A stretch of DNA of 64,000 nt from Allolobophora icterica (Eukaryota > Annelida > Clitellata > Crassiclitellata > Lumbricidae): positions 14,989,730 to 15,053,729 of the forward strand of contig OY744610.1 of NCBI GenBank assembly GCA_963556255.1, written 5' to 3'. The translations under genes were made by a program, and so were the position numbers. This document shows, in pieces, positions 33,606 to 45,200 of this stretch. The notes beneath the pieces are model-generated. The model did not search any database and was not told where the DNA came from. It was given only the letters and a program-made list of their open reading frames with translations. The stretch's first letter is position 1. The number at the start of each line of letters is the position of its first letter.

Positions 33606-34308
33606 CTTACCATGTTTAAATGTTATCAGACCGAAGACAATGCCATTATGTATTTTATTTGTGCACTTTGGTATAAAATTTGAGACAATTTCAATGCGAT
33701 TTGTTACTGTGCTCCGTTTAACCATTAAATTCTCATAATTAGTCGAATAACTTAAAAACTAGAGCCAATCTAGCAAAACCGACTCCATATTCGGAATCAG
33801 CACCACAGGTTTACCCTAAAATCGCTCTAATATAATCGGCAATAAAATCATTGTTGACCAGTGTAATAAATAAATCTCGCCGAATTCTCAGCTGGAACTA
33901 CATATACATCCGATAAGTCCTTAATTTTCTGAAATTCAAACTTTCTACAGTGCCAATTATAGCTAATTTTCCCCAATCGACGAAGCTAAACAAATCCTGG
34001 ATAATCGGAATGCGGCATAATCTGTAGACACTTCATCGTGTCAAATAAACCACGGTAATCATCTGGTAAAACTGGAATATCTTCTGTGAAGGCAAGATCA
34101 TTAGCCGTAAATACCATATAATCAGTATCGTCAATGCATGTATTTATGGGTTTAATGTAGAATTCAATAGAAGTACCACACCGAAAACCATGATGAAAAT
34201 TTTGCTCTGGGGACAGAATGTTGAATTGCATAGAATCAAGAACATTACCATGTATTTTAGGATGAATCTGGCACGTACCAACGATGAATGCAGAAACACT
34301 TTCCTCTC

Positions 34309-37089
34309 TGAATTAAAACAATCATCATATTAGGCCTATTTCCACGTTGACAATGCAATGGATATTATTTATGGCGTTAAAAATAAACATAGTTACTAAG
34401 CTACCGTCTCTATTGCACTTCTGCTGTGACTGTCAGAGAAGAATATGGCAAAAATGCAGATGAACAGTTGGTGTAGATGAAGGTTGTAAATATGCATGTG
34501 GTCAGGGTACAAGTGATATCGTTGCATGTGTTAGAGATGTAGACGTCAGAGACGCAGGTGATAGATATTCAGGCAAAGAGCTTCAAACAATTATTTGAGC
34601 GCCTCCGATTTGTTTTGCTCTCTGAGCGGCACTATTCAAATATCCAATTGCAAATTGCAATTAAAATTAAATTACAAAAACTGCTGGAACAACGGAAACA
34701 ATACGGTCACCTTTACTCTGAATGTCATTATGTTGTTCACACTTATTGTGCATCACATTCAAACAATGTTGGGCTTTCGAGCCATTTCAGTGTCTGCTTC
34801 AAGGTTTTGGTATTTGTTACCCGAACAGTGTTGCCTGATTTGCGGTTTCCTCTTAAGTACAAGATTCCAATTAAACTATAGGGTGCTCCAAAGGATTATG
34901 ATTGCAGACTGTGATCTCACTATATATAAGCGATCATCGACAGATGCCACAAGTGTCATATCATCATCGTATATTCGCTTAATAGACCAATGTCGGTGTC
35001 ATACCGCATCGATGTACAGTAAAATTGGAGATGTATGTATGAAAAGGATGATGATTAATAATGAACGATCAAGGGAACGAAGCACAATCGCTTAGTGGCA
35101 GCCTACAAGGCGCCTGGCACCGGAGAGCATTAAAATCAGAGGCCTGGATGGTGTTGAGGTCATTTCGAAGGGAATTACTGTTCTGTAGACGCTGGATTGC
35201 TCAACTGTCTATGAAGATGACTAGAAGCTGGTTCTTCGTGCATCAGGAGGATCTTAGAGAGGAGTGGCCACTGGCGACGTTTCTGGAGCCACAGGTCTGG
35301 GCGGCGTCACTCGTCGATGAAGTTGATGAAATTAGCGCATTACGCTGAATATGATAGTATGGCGAAGAATCAGCCATCAGATATGCTGTTGATTAGGTAG
35401 GACATCATTTATTGTAATTGTAATTGTAATTAGTAACTTCTATTGCGCCGGTGTCTAATGCACAAGGCATCAACCGATGGCACACCGAAACCAAGCCGCT
35501 ATCGAGTCAATATCCCAAACATCAGTCTGTAAGACAGAGATACAGTCTGTAGTGGATAAGCAATTTGAAAAAATGTAAGCTTTAAGTTGAGAACAGATTG
35601 CGGTGGAGTGAACGCTAAAACTAACATGGATCTATATCTGGATGCAACTCACGGTAATTAAAGCGAGTCTTCAAACGTTTTATCAATTCGGATTATATTT
35701 TTTATGCTGAATAGGCCTACATGGGTATCAATTCCAATGACTCGCTACCATTAGATGGTGGTTAGTTGATGGGGTTTGCAAATACTGCATGTAGCCAAAG
35801 CTAATGACTTTGACTTTAGTTCAAACTTCACAGCCACGATCGCTCTCTATCTCACAATTAGTACAAATATTGTATTTGGTAAATGTACTTGTATTCCAGT
35901 ACAACTGGAAAACAGCTTAGCCCTGTCAGCATTTCCTTGGGCATTAGATGGGGCCAATGTTTGGCTCTATACGAGTCACAAATTTAAATATTTGTACTAT
36001 GCAGGGTAGATTTTCGCCATCACAGCGGTAACATTGAATCCCTCGTGTTAAAACTGATCATGCTGCAAGATATTCCCAAAGAATTAACTGGAGAGACCAA
36101 ATTTTAAGTTGGGAATTTCTCGCCAGATTAATTTCTACCATTATCTTGTGTGTTTTCTTCCTCAATGTCAGTATTATTTACGTCTTTTTGACGTTTTATT
36201 ATTTGAACATTGTTTGGCCCCGGATTTCTTTGCGTTTGATACTTCTTGATGTTCTGTATGAAATTATAATTGAACAAAATGAATGTTTCCTTTATTAGTA
36301 AACTCTGTTACAATATATTTAGGTTCAGTTGTTAAAATTACGCAATATTATTCATTTAGCCTGTTTAAAAACCTTTAATTTTGTCGAGAAAGAGTCAATA
36401 CCTGGGACTCGTAGGTTCGCAGTACGACAGATTAACAGAATCGTCCATCACAAACAAGATTAAATGAGCAATGACTCAGAGAAAACTGACGTGCTTAGTT
36501 CAGCTTTGCCTGTATCCAATTTGGCGTGAGCTCACTATTTCAACTTGCGTTATCAGTTGATGACAGTTTGCTTTGAATTGATGGCCTGGAGGAGTCGATG
36601 TTCTCGCCTGTAGCTCAAAAGTCAAACTACTCCGACATGATGAAAACAATTGTAAAATACCTAAGAAAAAGAAACGATCTAGTACATCACTTTCATCCCA
36701 CTATGGGGTAGGCCTACACGGATGCATGTTAGCCTATGTATCCGGACACATAATAATTATAGCGTATTTGCTATGTACCTTCGCAAATGCGCTGTTAACG
36801 ACAGACTTATAATACACGCTTTCTAACCTGCAAGAAATTAACAAATAAAAATTTGCATATAGAATTTCAGTATGTCGACCACTCCGACCATTTCTGTAAC
36901 TTACTGTAAGTTTAATCCTGGACTAAATCGGATCCAAATTTCAACGTTTGACGATTTCAGCTGAGTTATTATGGTGAATCGTAGTCGAGAAAAATTCTGT
37001 TGATTAGAGATGGCCCAGAAACCCAGCTTAGTTACGAACGCTGCGTCAAGTCAGAGGGTTTCTTCACGAAAAGAAAATCAGATTGACAG
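34309..37089. other. No gene seen; one LINE/SINE-like tail
   Basis: Upstream region of Mab-21 copy 3. It holds a (TTGTAA)n tract at 35408-35440 followed by a GCGCCGGTGTCTAATGCAC word, likely the minus-strand tail of a retroposon. The ORF at 34595-35095 shows no recognisable motif. Confidence 0.4.
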
Positions 37090-37335
<246 letters not shown>

Positions 37336-38384
37336 AGAGAGTAGGACATAAATTCTGTACTTGTAACGTAAATGTAAATCTTTCAAATATCTCTCCACCA
37401 TACAATTCGCCGGGAGATCAGGTTATTCACCTGTGATATTGAAGCCTCTGTAACTATGTTTCCATGTGAACCTGAAGAGATGGCAATTAATTTCAAGTGA
37501 AACCAGAGAGGTGATAGATGAGGAGCTTGAGGAAAATGATGGAGGGTGAGGGGGGACGAGACTGGTAGATGAATTTAGAAAATGCGGCAATCAGGAGAAA
37601 ATATAGTATAAGCTTATTGCGTCGTCTAATTCTTACTTTTACTCTCGTTTAGGCCTAATCCACTGTTTTTCGTGCCTTGTTATTTGTGAAGTCTGAGTTT
37701 TGGCTCATGCTAATAAAACAGCAAATATAATTGAATTCTTACGTTGATTAGCTCAAACATTTGTCCTAGTTTCGAGACTATTGTTAGGTTATTCGCAAAG
37801 TCGGATTTCGGATTTAAAGTTGGGGCGAGCTTGTAAGTTTTATCTGGTTCTTTTCAGTTCTCAAATGAATTCCTCTTTCTTCCGCCCCTTCTGTCGTTGA
37901 AACTCCGCCTCAGAGCATCTTAGGATTGTCTGAGCCTGTCCCAAGCCAGGATAAAGGAGGAGGGTTCCGCGGTGGGCTTGCAACCGACCCGGGTAAAAAT
38001 TTGCTCGCAACAAAAACGACGCAACGAATTCACAAACCTAGTGGAGGAGATGCGTCGCCCGATGTGCAGATCTGCACCGGAAGGGCTAAGGTCTAAGGTA
38101 AGGTCTGTCGTTGAACTCCATCATCTATCTCAAATACATAGCCTATCTATCACTCGTCAAGCTTTTGACCCGAAACTAAAACCTGACATTTCAAGAGATA
38201 TCAATCCGCCGCTGTCCCATTTGTCTCAGCCTGTGACAATTCCCGACAGCAACATTATTTACATCACAATCATCGACTATGATTGGGAAGTGCGGTGGTC
38301 ATAATGTTTACCAGTTTGTACAGTCTATGCCCTAAAAAGCAACTGCACGTGGAATACAAAAGTATCCTTATTATGGGAATAACG
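37336..38384. other. No gene seen
   Basis: Nothing supportable. The ORF at 37972-38304 has no family motif. Confidence 0.4.
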
Positions 38385-38605
38385 TGTTATGCAATACATT
38401 GCAATATAATACAGAAACACTGCCTTCCTTCCAAAAGTTCAGAAATGCACACATGCCTGCTGAACAGAACATCGATGGGGCTGAGCAACTGTGCGTGAGG
38501 GACTTGTTCAAGGCCCGTAGGCCTACACAGTGACCGACTGAGTGGAGTCTCGAACCCACAGTCTCCGTGTTACAGGCCGAGCGCTCAACCAATTGGTCAT
38601 TGTAC
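38385..38605 (-). mobile_element. tRNA-headed SINE, copy 1
   Basis: Minus strand: a tRNA-like head near 38600 with A-box ACCAATTGGTTGAGCGC and B-box GGGTTCGAGACTCC. A body follows containing CATCGATGTTCTG and TTCTGAACTTTTG-type words, then a (TATTG)n-like tail at 38392-38412. The body matches 46344-46522, so both belong to one SINE family. Confidence 0.7.
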
Positions 38606-38660
38606 CATACATGTATACATATGGGTTTTGTATGTCTTGCATGATATTGACAGTGACATA

Positions 38661-40535
38661 GGGTAACTTGGGGTTATATGGACCCCGGGGCTATATGGAC
38701 CATAGTGAGTCACCAAGTGAAGGAAGTAGTCACTGGCATTTGATTAAGTTTGTTCTAGTTTATAATACTACTCGATGCTGTGGTCGCGCCGGATATTGTT
38801 ACCGATGTTGTTTGACCGATTTATGATTTAAAAAGTGATACCACATATAAAGTTCGTCAATTGCTATTTGTTGCTGCCATCTGCCATCCAGAATTCCGAT
38901 TATTTGCTAGCGGCGGGTAAATATAACCAATATATCATTTTTTTCGTTGAAATGTTGCGCTTTTCAGGGATATATATTTTCATGCAACGTGAGCGATAAT
39001 ATGTTGTTTAGCTGTCGTTGAAGTGGTGTACCCTGTTTGGGGCTGTATGGACCCACTGTTACGGGGCTGCATGGACCACGGTCCATGCAACCCATAGAGC
39101 CTATCTCAATTGAATTCTATAGTGTTTGAATGCAATAGTGATTGAATCTATTTGTACTAGGCCATATTATTGTATTATTATTATTATGATTATTATTTAT
39201 TCTTCTTATTATATATTGTATGTATTATTAAATTATTTCAAAAGCAGCAGACATGGTGAGAACATTCAAGTGGAAGAATGTCCGAGGACAGTGAATGAGA
39301 CTCCAGTTGAGACTGCAGATACCTGTGGTACTGATGAAGGTGCTCTGGCTGCAGCAGTGAGCAGTACAGCTGGTATTTCTTTCTCTTCCATTCTCAAGAT
39401 TGACGAAACACCATACCACAGGCCAAAAGCAATGGAAGGCAAACCAAACACAAAGTCGCCCATGTGGGTGTGCTAACCAGTTCTCCATATAAGATGGAAC
39501 TTGAGGCCATGAAAGCTAAACAGTTGGCAATAACTGCTGAAGCTGCTGTCAAAAGAGAAGCGCGAGTCCGATTTGCAGAGAACCGAGAATGCCAAGGCAA
39601 AGAAACCGGAAGTAGGCCTAACAGAGAACTGGATGCCAAAGAGATCGAGGGTTATTAGGCCTAACACGACGTAAGAATCAGCGGCAAGTTCAAGAGTTGC
39701 CTACAGAAAGAAAAGTCGAGCAAACGCAAACTTGCACGCTCCAGTGGTGCTGCTGTTCCGTGCCTTTACTGTGGTGACCTGTTTGGAGCAACAACAGAGT
39801 CATGGATTCAAAGTCAAATGTGCAATGAATGAGCACATTTTGAATATGCCGGTGCCAGTCAAAACTAGCATAGTTTTGTATGTGAACGTTGCACATAGAC
39901 CTAAACACTGAACCCATTGAACTTTTTTGTGGACTTTTAGCTGCTTCTTATTGCTTATTTTTTTTACCGTTTACCCTAGTAGGATAAGTTTTTATAAAGT
40001 GTATATATTATGCAGTATTAATAGCTTGTCTAGTCAGCAGTCTTAACAATATTTTATGCAGCTTTCTAGTAGTCTACTTTTGCATTTTGGATATTACACA
40101 TTACCAGTATCAAGTGATAATTGATAGTTTCAAATCTGTTCATCGGGTTATAATCTAGCCATGTAGCCAATTATATGCTAATAAACGACTTGATTTGATG
40201 ACAAATATTATTATTAAGGAAACTGACAGTAATTTTATAACTAGTATTATGTACTATGCTAAGATCATTGGATAGGGGTAATTTGGACCTGGTCCATATT
40301 ACCCCTTTTAAGTGTGTCCATATTACCCCGACCATGGGGCAATATGGACCTTTTTGTAAGTTTCAATTTCTTCTATATTTTGAAATAAATTGATGTTAAT
40401 TGTCCACAAACAATTATGTTTTTGCTTCATTATAATGAAAGCATTTGGATGCAATTTAATTGGACTGTATGGATGCTTGATTTTGCTCAGAAATAGTCAT
40501 TTATGTTAAGGGGTCCATATTACCCCAAGTTACCC
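38661..40535 (+). mobile_element. pogo/Tc1-mariner-type DNA transposon, internally deleted
   Basis: Terminal inverted repeats GGGTAACTTGGGGTWATATGG (about 26 bp, one mismatch) are flanked by TA at 38659-38660 and 40536-40537. Subterminal copies of TATGGACC and an internal palindrome (ACCTGGTCCATATTACCCC ... GGGGCAATATGGACC, about 40288-40350) lie inside both ends. The interior encodes only the C-terminal tail of a transposase. Confidence 0.8.
39243..39895 (+). pseudogene. pogo-type transposase C-terminal tail
   Basis: Open pieces on the plus strand: 39243-39476 (acidic linker), then another frame with VLTSSPYKMELEAMKAKQ, typical of the segment after the DDE domain in pogo/jerky-type transposases. 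A cysteine/histidine cluster resembling a PHD-like finger follows: CLYCGDLF ... WIQ ... CNE-stop-AHFE ... FVCERC (about 39745-39890). In-frame stops and a frameshift mark decay. The DNA-binding and catalytic domains are absent. Confidence 0.6.
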
Positions 40536-40537
40536 TA

Positions 40538-41497
40538 AGTCCAGCGACATAAGAGATTTTCAAATATCTGTTACAATTTTAACTTTAGATAACGACACTT
40601 GCTTGTACATGTATAGACGACTGGAAAAGTAGCGAAAGGGATCAGGGTGAAGGTTATATGATGTGACAGCATGAACTGTTGATCACAGATCGGTTGCCTG
40701 ACCTTAAGAATATTTTTTAATCAAAATACTTTACAGGGTGAGACACTGGATAGTGACAAAACGTAAATGATAATTGCAGATGTGCGAAAGTTGAGCGCCA
40801 TTGCTTTGCTTACTAATGATTATTTCAAAGCCAGCGAAAGGGATCAGGTTATATCAACGCTATATTGATTTTTTGCAAGACGCTCCAAAAAGTCTCTTTT
40901 ACGCGCTAGAAAGTACAATATCCATTAATAACCAAGAAAAGCTGTGGATATCAAATTTGGGAATTTTTGGTCTTCTGAAGACAATATATCTTGAGTGTGT
41001 TTTTTAAAAGTCGTGCAGCTAGGCAATGAAAAAATACTCGCAATGACCAACTAAACTAGCTTTCCCAACTAAAAGATTGACGACTCTAGCTGAGTCAAAC
41101 TTATTTTACCAAGGTGCAGTTTGTTTAACTATATTTTGAAACCAAAATCTATTCAGTAGTTCTTAATCTATTAAATGACTTATACATTTGCCATTTGTTC
41201 CTTATTTTGGCTTTACATGCGTTTTTACTAATTTTAACAGTGTAACGATTATAATCGTAGTAACATAATAACAGTATACTATGATGTCAATATATTTTTT
41301 ATATCTATTCTAGACTTTGAAAGCTTTCCCTGTGTTCTTTTTAGCTTGCAGTTTACCTTATGGCTAAATTGGTATCTTTTACCTGGACAAAAGCCTGAAC
41401 AATCGCATTGCAAAATGTATTATGCGAATTCGATCCTTAACTGAGACGACCAATGTATGGGAAGTTTTAGCAAGTCTTTAACACCAGGAATTATATA
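40538..41497. other. No gene seen
   Basis: AT-rich, unique-looking; no supportable feature. Confidence 0.4.
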
Positions 41498-41505
41498 CAT
41501 CCATC

Positions 41506-41748
41506 CAGTGCTTTTTTTCTGGAAAAAGGTTCCGGAACGTAACAATTATGGGCGGGCTAAACTCTCAAGAAAAGCTGGATTGGGGGTTGGGATGGGTCTC
41601 AATAAACACTGAAAACTGTTCAAACACTTAAATTAAATTAAAATAACTAAATTATTGTTCTTATTATTAAAACATATAAATAATTTTGTAATAGCTGAAA
41701 AAGGTGCCGGAACGCCGTACCGGCGCGTTCCGGCTGAAAAAAGCACTG
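41506..41748. mobile_element. hAT-type MITE, 243 bp
   Basis: Ends CAGTGCTTTTTTTCTGG and inverted CAGTGCTTTTTTCAGCC, then (G)TTCCGGAACG near the left end and CCGGAACGCC near the right. An exact 8-bp duplication CATCCATC lies at 41498-41505 and 41749-41756. No ORF. Confidence 0.9.
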
Positions 41749-41904
41749 CATCCATCTAAGAGAATACTATTTAACTTTTAGCAGCTCAGTCATTAGCTGG
41801 AGATGTTTTGCGTTAAAGAGGTTTATGCGTAAGACTGTTAAGGGCGCATGACATCTATTAGTATCTTCTTCAACTGTGTCGTTTTTTTATTGTAGTTTTG
41901 TCTC

Positions 41905-42150
41905 GTTTCGATCAATCAATCAAATAGAGCGCTCTTCAAGGTAACTATTCAGAGGCGCTACCTGTCCAGCCTCGGCGAAAGAGCAGAGAAGGAGGTGGAC
42001 GAGTCCCGAGGGAGAAACCGCAATTCCAGAGGAAGCTCGTTCCAGATAGTGGAACCGGCAACAGGGAATGCACTCTGTTGCAGTGGCGCCGCATGACGCC
42101 AAAAGTGGACGCAAAGTCGCAAACAAATCTAAGGCATAAAACATTGCAAG
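41905..42150 (-). mobile_element. CR1/L2-type LINE 3' end
   Basis: Minus strand: degraded C-terminus (FLWNCGFSLGTRPPP) ending GWTGSASE, the GAGCGCTCTATTTG UTR and a (GATT)n tail at 41909-41925. Same family as 4794-5413. Confidence 0.7.
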
Positions 42151-43197
42151 TCATTTTGGTAAATCAGTGGTCATCATCATTCATGTGATAATGAAGCATA
42201 AATGAACATTACATAGGCCTACCACTACACAGACGAAAACTCTTAAAGTCTGAATTTAACACTGACGAATTGTGTCTGGGTTTCCATCTGTGCACTAATC
42301 GATTAGGCCAACCTAAGCAGGAACAGCAGCTTTGTCTCATTTCATTTACACAAGATTTGCTCAAATTCGAACACAACGATGACTCAAGAAGCAGGGAAAA
42401 CGGTAAGCAATATTGTATCTGTGATAAAGTAATAGTAACTGTAATTATCAATTAATTTAGCGCTACTTTCAGACTAAGCGTAAACCATCCGAAAGAACGC
42501 GTGATTAATAATACGGCCGTTATTTTTCAAAATCGAAATTGCAGCCGCATTCTATTTAGAGTCTATGGCGCTGGTTTTTCCGAGATCATTTATATATAGA
42601 AAATGATATCGACAAAATTGCGAGCAAAACTAACAAATGCCTGTTTTATTACCTAAGCTTTTTGATCCGGCAACATGAAAAGAGCCAATGTACCCCACAA
42701 ATGTTACATGTGTCATTGCGTATACGCTTACTAAATAATATTAGAAGGAAAGAATTTCTTACAATAGATTGTATTTATGCATGTATGTGTATGTATGTAT
42801 TAATGTGCGTATGTATATATGTATGTATGCATAATTATTTGCATCTAGACACCATAAGCCTAAGGTATTTTAAGTATAACATCACAGGACCGCCTGCGCT
42901 ACCCTAAAAAATTTTAATCTCATTAAGAAGAAAGAACGAATTACTAAATGACAATGATCAGATGACTAGAAAGGTCACCACTGGGTGACTCATTCTTTTG
43001 AATCATGTTCACCACTATGAGTTTAGAAAATGTGCCTATGTAGATTTTCCCTGAAGAAGCTGTATTTATTAGGGCCTAATAAACGCAGATAAAACAAGGA
43101 AACATGTAAGAAGGTCTGCTTGTACTATCTGATCTGTTATTTTAATACTAGTTAACCGTTTGGGCAACGCCAATATAATGGAACTGATTGTTTTATC
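42151..43197. other. No gene seen; upstream region of BTB pseudogene
   Basis: Contains a short (TATG)n tract at 42776-42835. An upstream exon of the BTB gene may lie here, but I could not identify one. Confidence 0.4.
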
Positions 43198-44194
43198 AGG
43201 TCATGGCTACGAGAGGTGAAAGTGGATGGCAGTCGGAGAAGACTTTGGCAGAATGCATGCGCTACGTGTTGGACAACGAGATGCAATGGACGTCTGCTTC
43301 GAAGTTGAACCACCAGATGGCGCAACTGTCAACATCAGGGCCCATAAGTACATGTTAATCTCACGGAGTCGTGTCTTCGAAGCCATGTTTTCCAGTGGAA
43401 TGAGAGAGTGCCGAAGTGGACCAGAGGCAAAGATCAGAGTTGAAGATGTTGACCCTGCTATATTCAAACAACTTTTGATGTGAGATTAAGCATTTACTTG
43501 TGTATTTGACTTCGTTTAGCAGACATGAATTAACCAATAGCTCATAGAAAATCGTCTCAACATCAGATCTGCAATATGTTCTAAACTATATTTATTACAG
43601 CAAAGTAGCCTACTCCATTTACTTCAATTTTCTATCACATTGATACCTCTTGCCCCAATACATTCTTTGATCGTTGTATCTTATTGCTAGTCCAAACCTT
43701 CTGACTACTCTATAGTAATAATCGCTGACGATTTTCTATTAGCTGTGATTCCTTTAAGTTCAACTTTCAGAAATGTAATTGATGCATGTGATATAAATTT
43801 ATTGTTGCCGTAAGTAGGCTCCTTTTTTCCATGAGAATTTACTTACTGTAAAGTAAATTGTATTTTAAGCTACATCTACTGCGATCATGTGTCAGTAGAT
43901 TTTGAAGCAGTGTACGCTGCCAATAAGTATTTGCTGCCTATATTAGTCAGAGGATGTGGAGATTGTCTTTCGGTAGGTCTTAATGTAAACAACGTCATCC
44001 ATATTCTGGAACAGAGTTTATTGTCTGATGACACTGAACTGAAGAGCGAATGTCTTCAGCTGATTGTTCAGAATGCAAAGGCCGTTCTTACTGGAACAGA
44101 GATTATTTCTGCATCACCACAGACCTTGGAAACAATACTTCAGATGAATAGGATTATCATAAGTCCTTCACTCACAATTGCTCGTGGCGCTTCT

Positions 44195-44312
44195 ACGTGA
44201 AAATTCCGGCACAGTATCAAATGCTGTAGTCGGGAGCGCCTCTGAGTAGTAGTTGACTCTAGAGGCGCTATAGAAATACCCGGAATAAATAAATAAATAA
44301 ACGAAACCTGTT
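44195..44312 (+). mobile_element. CR1/L2-type LINE 3' tail in BTB pseudogene
   Basis: TCGGGAGCGCCTCTGAGTAG, then AGAGGCGCTATAGAAATACC and a (AATA)n tail at 44282-44304. Same LINE family as above. Confidence 0.75.
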
Positions 44313-44605
44313 TAGTTTGGGCTAACCATCAACTTCAAACTAAAAGACCAACAGAAAATCCAATTGACCAGCAGATGAGATATACTTGGGGATCTGCTCT
44401 ACAAAATACGTTTCCCAACCATGAAACTAACCGAATATGCGGAGATCAGTGAAGATAAAAATGTGCTGATAGGAGAAGCGCAACTATCAATCTATCACTA
44501 CGTAGCGACAAAGAAGAAATTTCTCAGTTGATGTTTCGAAGACTTGATGATGAAGAATGGATCGGTCGAACAGCGTCCGCTGCAACTGGACTATGGAATT
44601 CAGCA

Positions 44606-44970
44606 CAGGGCATATTTTAACTGTATAACTAGTGGGACAAATGTCCCAGTAGTCTTAGGATTTGTCCCAGTAGTCAGACTGATTTGTCCCAGGCAATGTA
44701 TGTACAAAGTACAACTAGTGGGACAAATGTTGCAAAGAATTTAAAGATTTGTCCCAGTAGTAAAATGAGAAAGGTATGACATTACTGTTGAATGACCCCT
44801 TGTTATTGGTTGGGAGACCCGAGAAAAGTTGTAATACAAGGTGATGACTAAAAAAAAAGGTCATAAACTTTTTTTTGGAGATGAATTTGTAAATTTGTAG
44901 AAAAAGTCTTAAAGTTTTAAGTTTTTGGAGATTTTGTCCCAGTAGTCAAAATTCCTTAAAATATGCACTG
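44606..44970. mobile_element. hAT-type MITE, 365 bp, in BTB pseudogene
   Basis: Ends CAGGGCATATTTTAA and inverted CAGTGCATATTTTAA, with an exact 8-bp duplication ATTCAGCA at 44598-44605 and 44971-44978. The interior has five copies of the word TTTGTCCCAGTAGT or its complement, which make an inner inverted repeat. Confidence 0.9.
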
Positions 44971-45200
44971 ATTCAGCACCATACGTCCATGCCACAAATT
45001 TCACAACTGATCAAGACATTCTCAGACTGGCGTTGGTTTGAACAGTGTACACCGCATTCAATGGAGAAGGATATGATGTTGATATTGAAGTTATGCAGTC
45101 AAGCAATTCTTTATTAAAGAAGAAACTTGCAGTCTTGCAGTTCCATCTACTGAAGATTGAAGTCCCTTTAAAATTTTACTTGAGGAACCAATATTTATTA

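Larger units (their letters stand above)
31647..33863. mobile_element. TIR element (CACTA/EnSpm-like?), 2.2 kb, splitting copy 3
   Basis: Ends CACTGGTCAACAA are exact inverted repeats, and ATTGGCTCTAGTT recurs inverted about 110 bp inside each end (31750 and 33768). The 3-bp target TAA flanks both sides (31644-31646 and 33864-33866). CACTG ends with a 3-bp duplication fit EnSpm/CACTA; PIF/Harbinger also makes TAA-type duplications. Joining the flanks restores the Mab-21 frame. It carries a nested LINE (32560-33605) and a microsatellite; no transposase is seen. Confidence 0.75.
29278..34308 (-). pseudogene. Mab-21/cGAS-like pseudogene (copy 3)
   Basis: Read on the minus strand, host similarity starts after a splice-acceptor-like tract ending TTTTAATTCAG at about 34309. 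It runs to 33864, resumes at 31646 and continues to the stop at 29278. The first part has SAFIVGTCQIHP, CGTSIEFYIKP (Thr for Ser in the G-S motif), CIDDTD and a premature TAG at 33986-33988. The second part has VGPAVRF, the third acidic site in SDIVLCLWCPQWP, QWRLSFSGAE, YHMLRFFAKREL and CTYHFKTLMLWSCEE. A frameshift near 30415 separates it from the C-terminal half, which has MAALHFSESDYETVIDLC and YKCRRYPEVLHLC. The gap is a 2.2 kb inserted element. One stop, one frameshift and one insertion make it a pseudogene. The long frame from 31729 starts within the inserted element. Confidence 0.87.
43203..45200 (+). pseudogene. BTB-BACK-PHR domain protein (BTBD3/6-like) pseudogene
   Basis: A splice-acceptor tract ends TTTTATCAG at 43199. 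The ATG at 43203 opens ESGWQSEKTLAECMRYVLDNEM, after which two extra bases (CA, about 43283) shift the frame to MDVCFEVEPPDG ... RAHKYMLISRSRVFEAMFSSGM ... VEDVDPAIFKQLL, a BTB domain. The exon ends at 43479 (GTGAGA donor). A 390 bp intron ends TATTTTAAG at 43869, and splicing gives QLLIYIYCDHV. Exon 2 encodes the start of a BACK domain (EAVYAANKYLLPILVRGC). It is cut by a LINE tail (44195-44312). Then FPTMKLTEYAEIS in another frame and a decayed PHR-like region (TTDQDILRLAL ... GEGYDVDIEV), itself split by a MITE (44606-44970). BTB-BACK-PHR proteins are usually ubiquitin-ligase adaptors. Retention of the intron means it is not a processed copy. Confidence 0.75.

Noticed and set aside
34558..35348. 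Host gene candidates (107-166 codons)
   Set aside because: No recognisable domain, no supporting splice sites, and composition like surrounding DNA.
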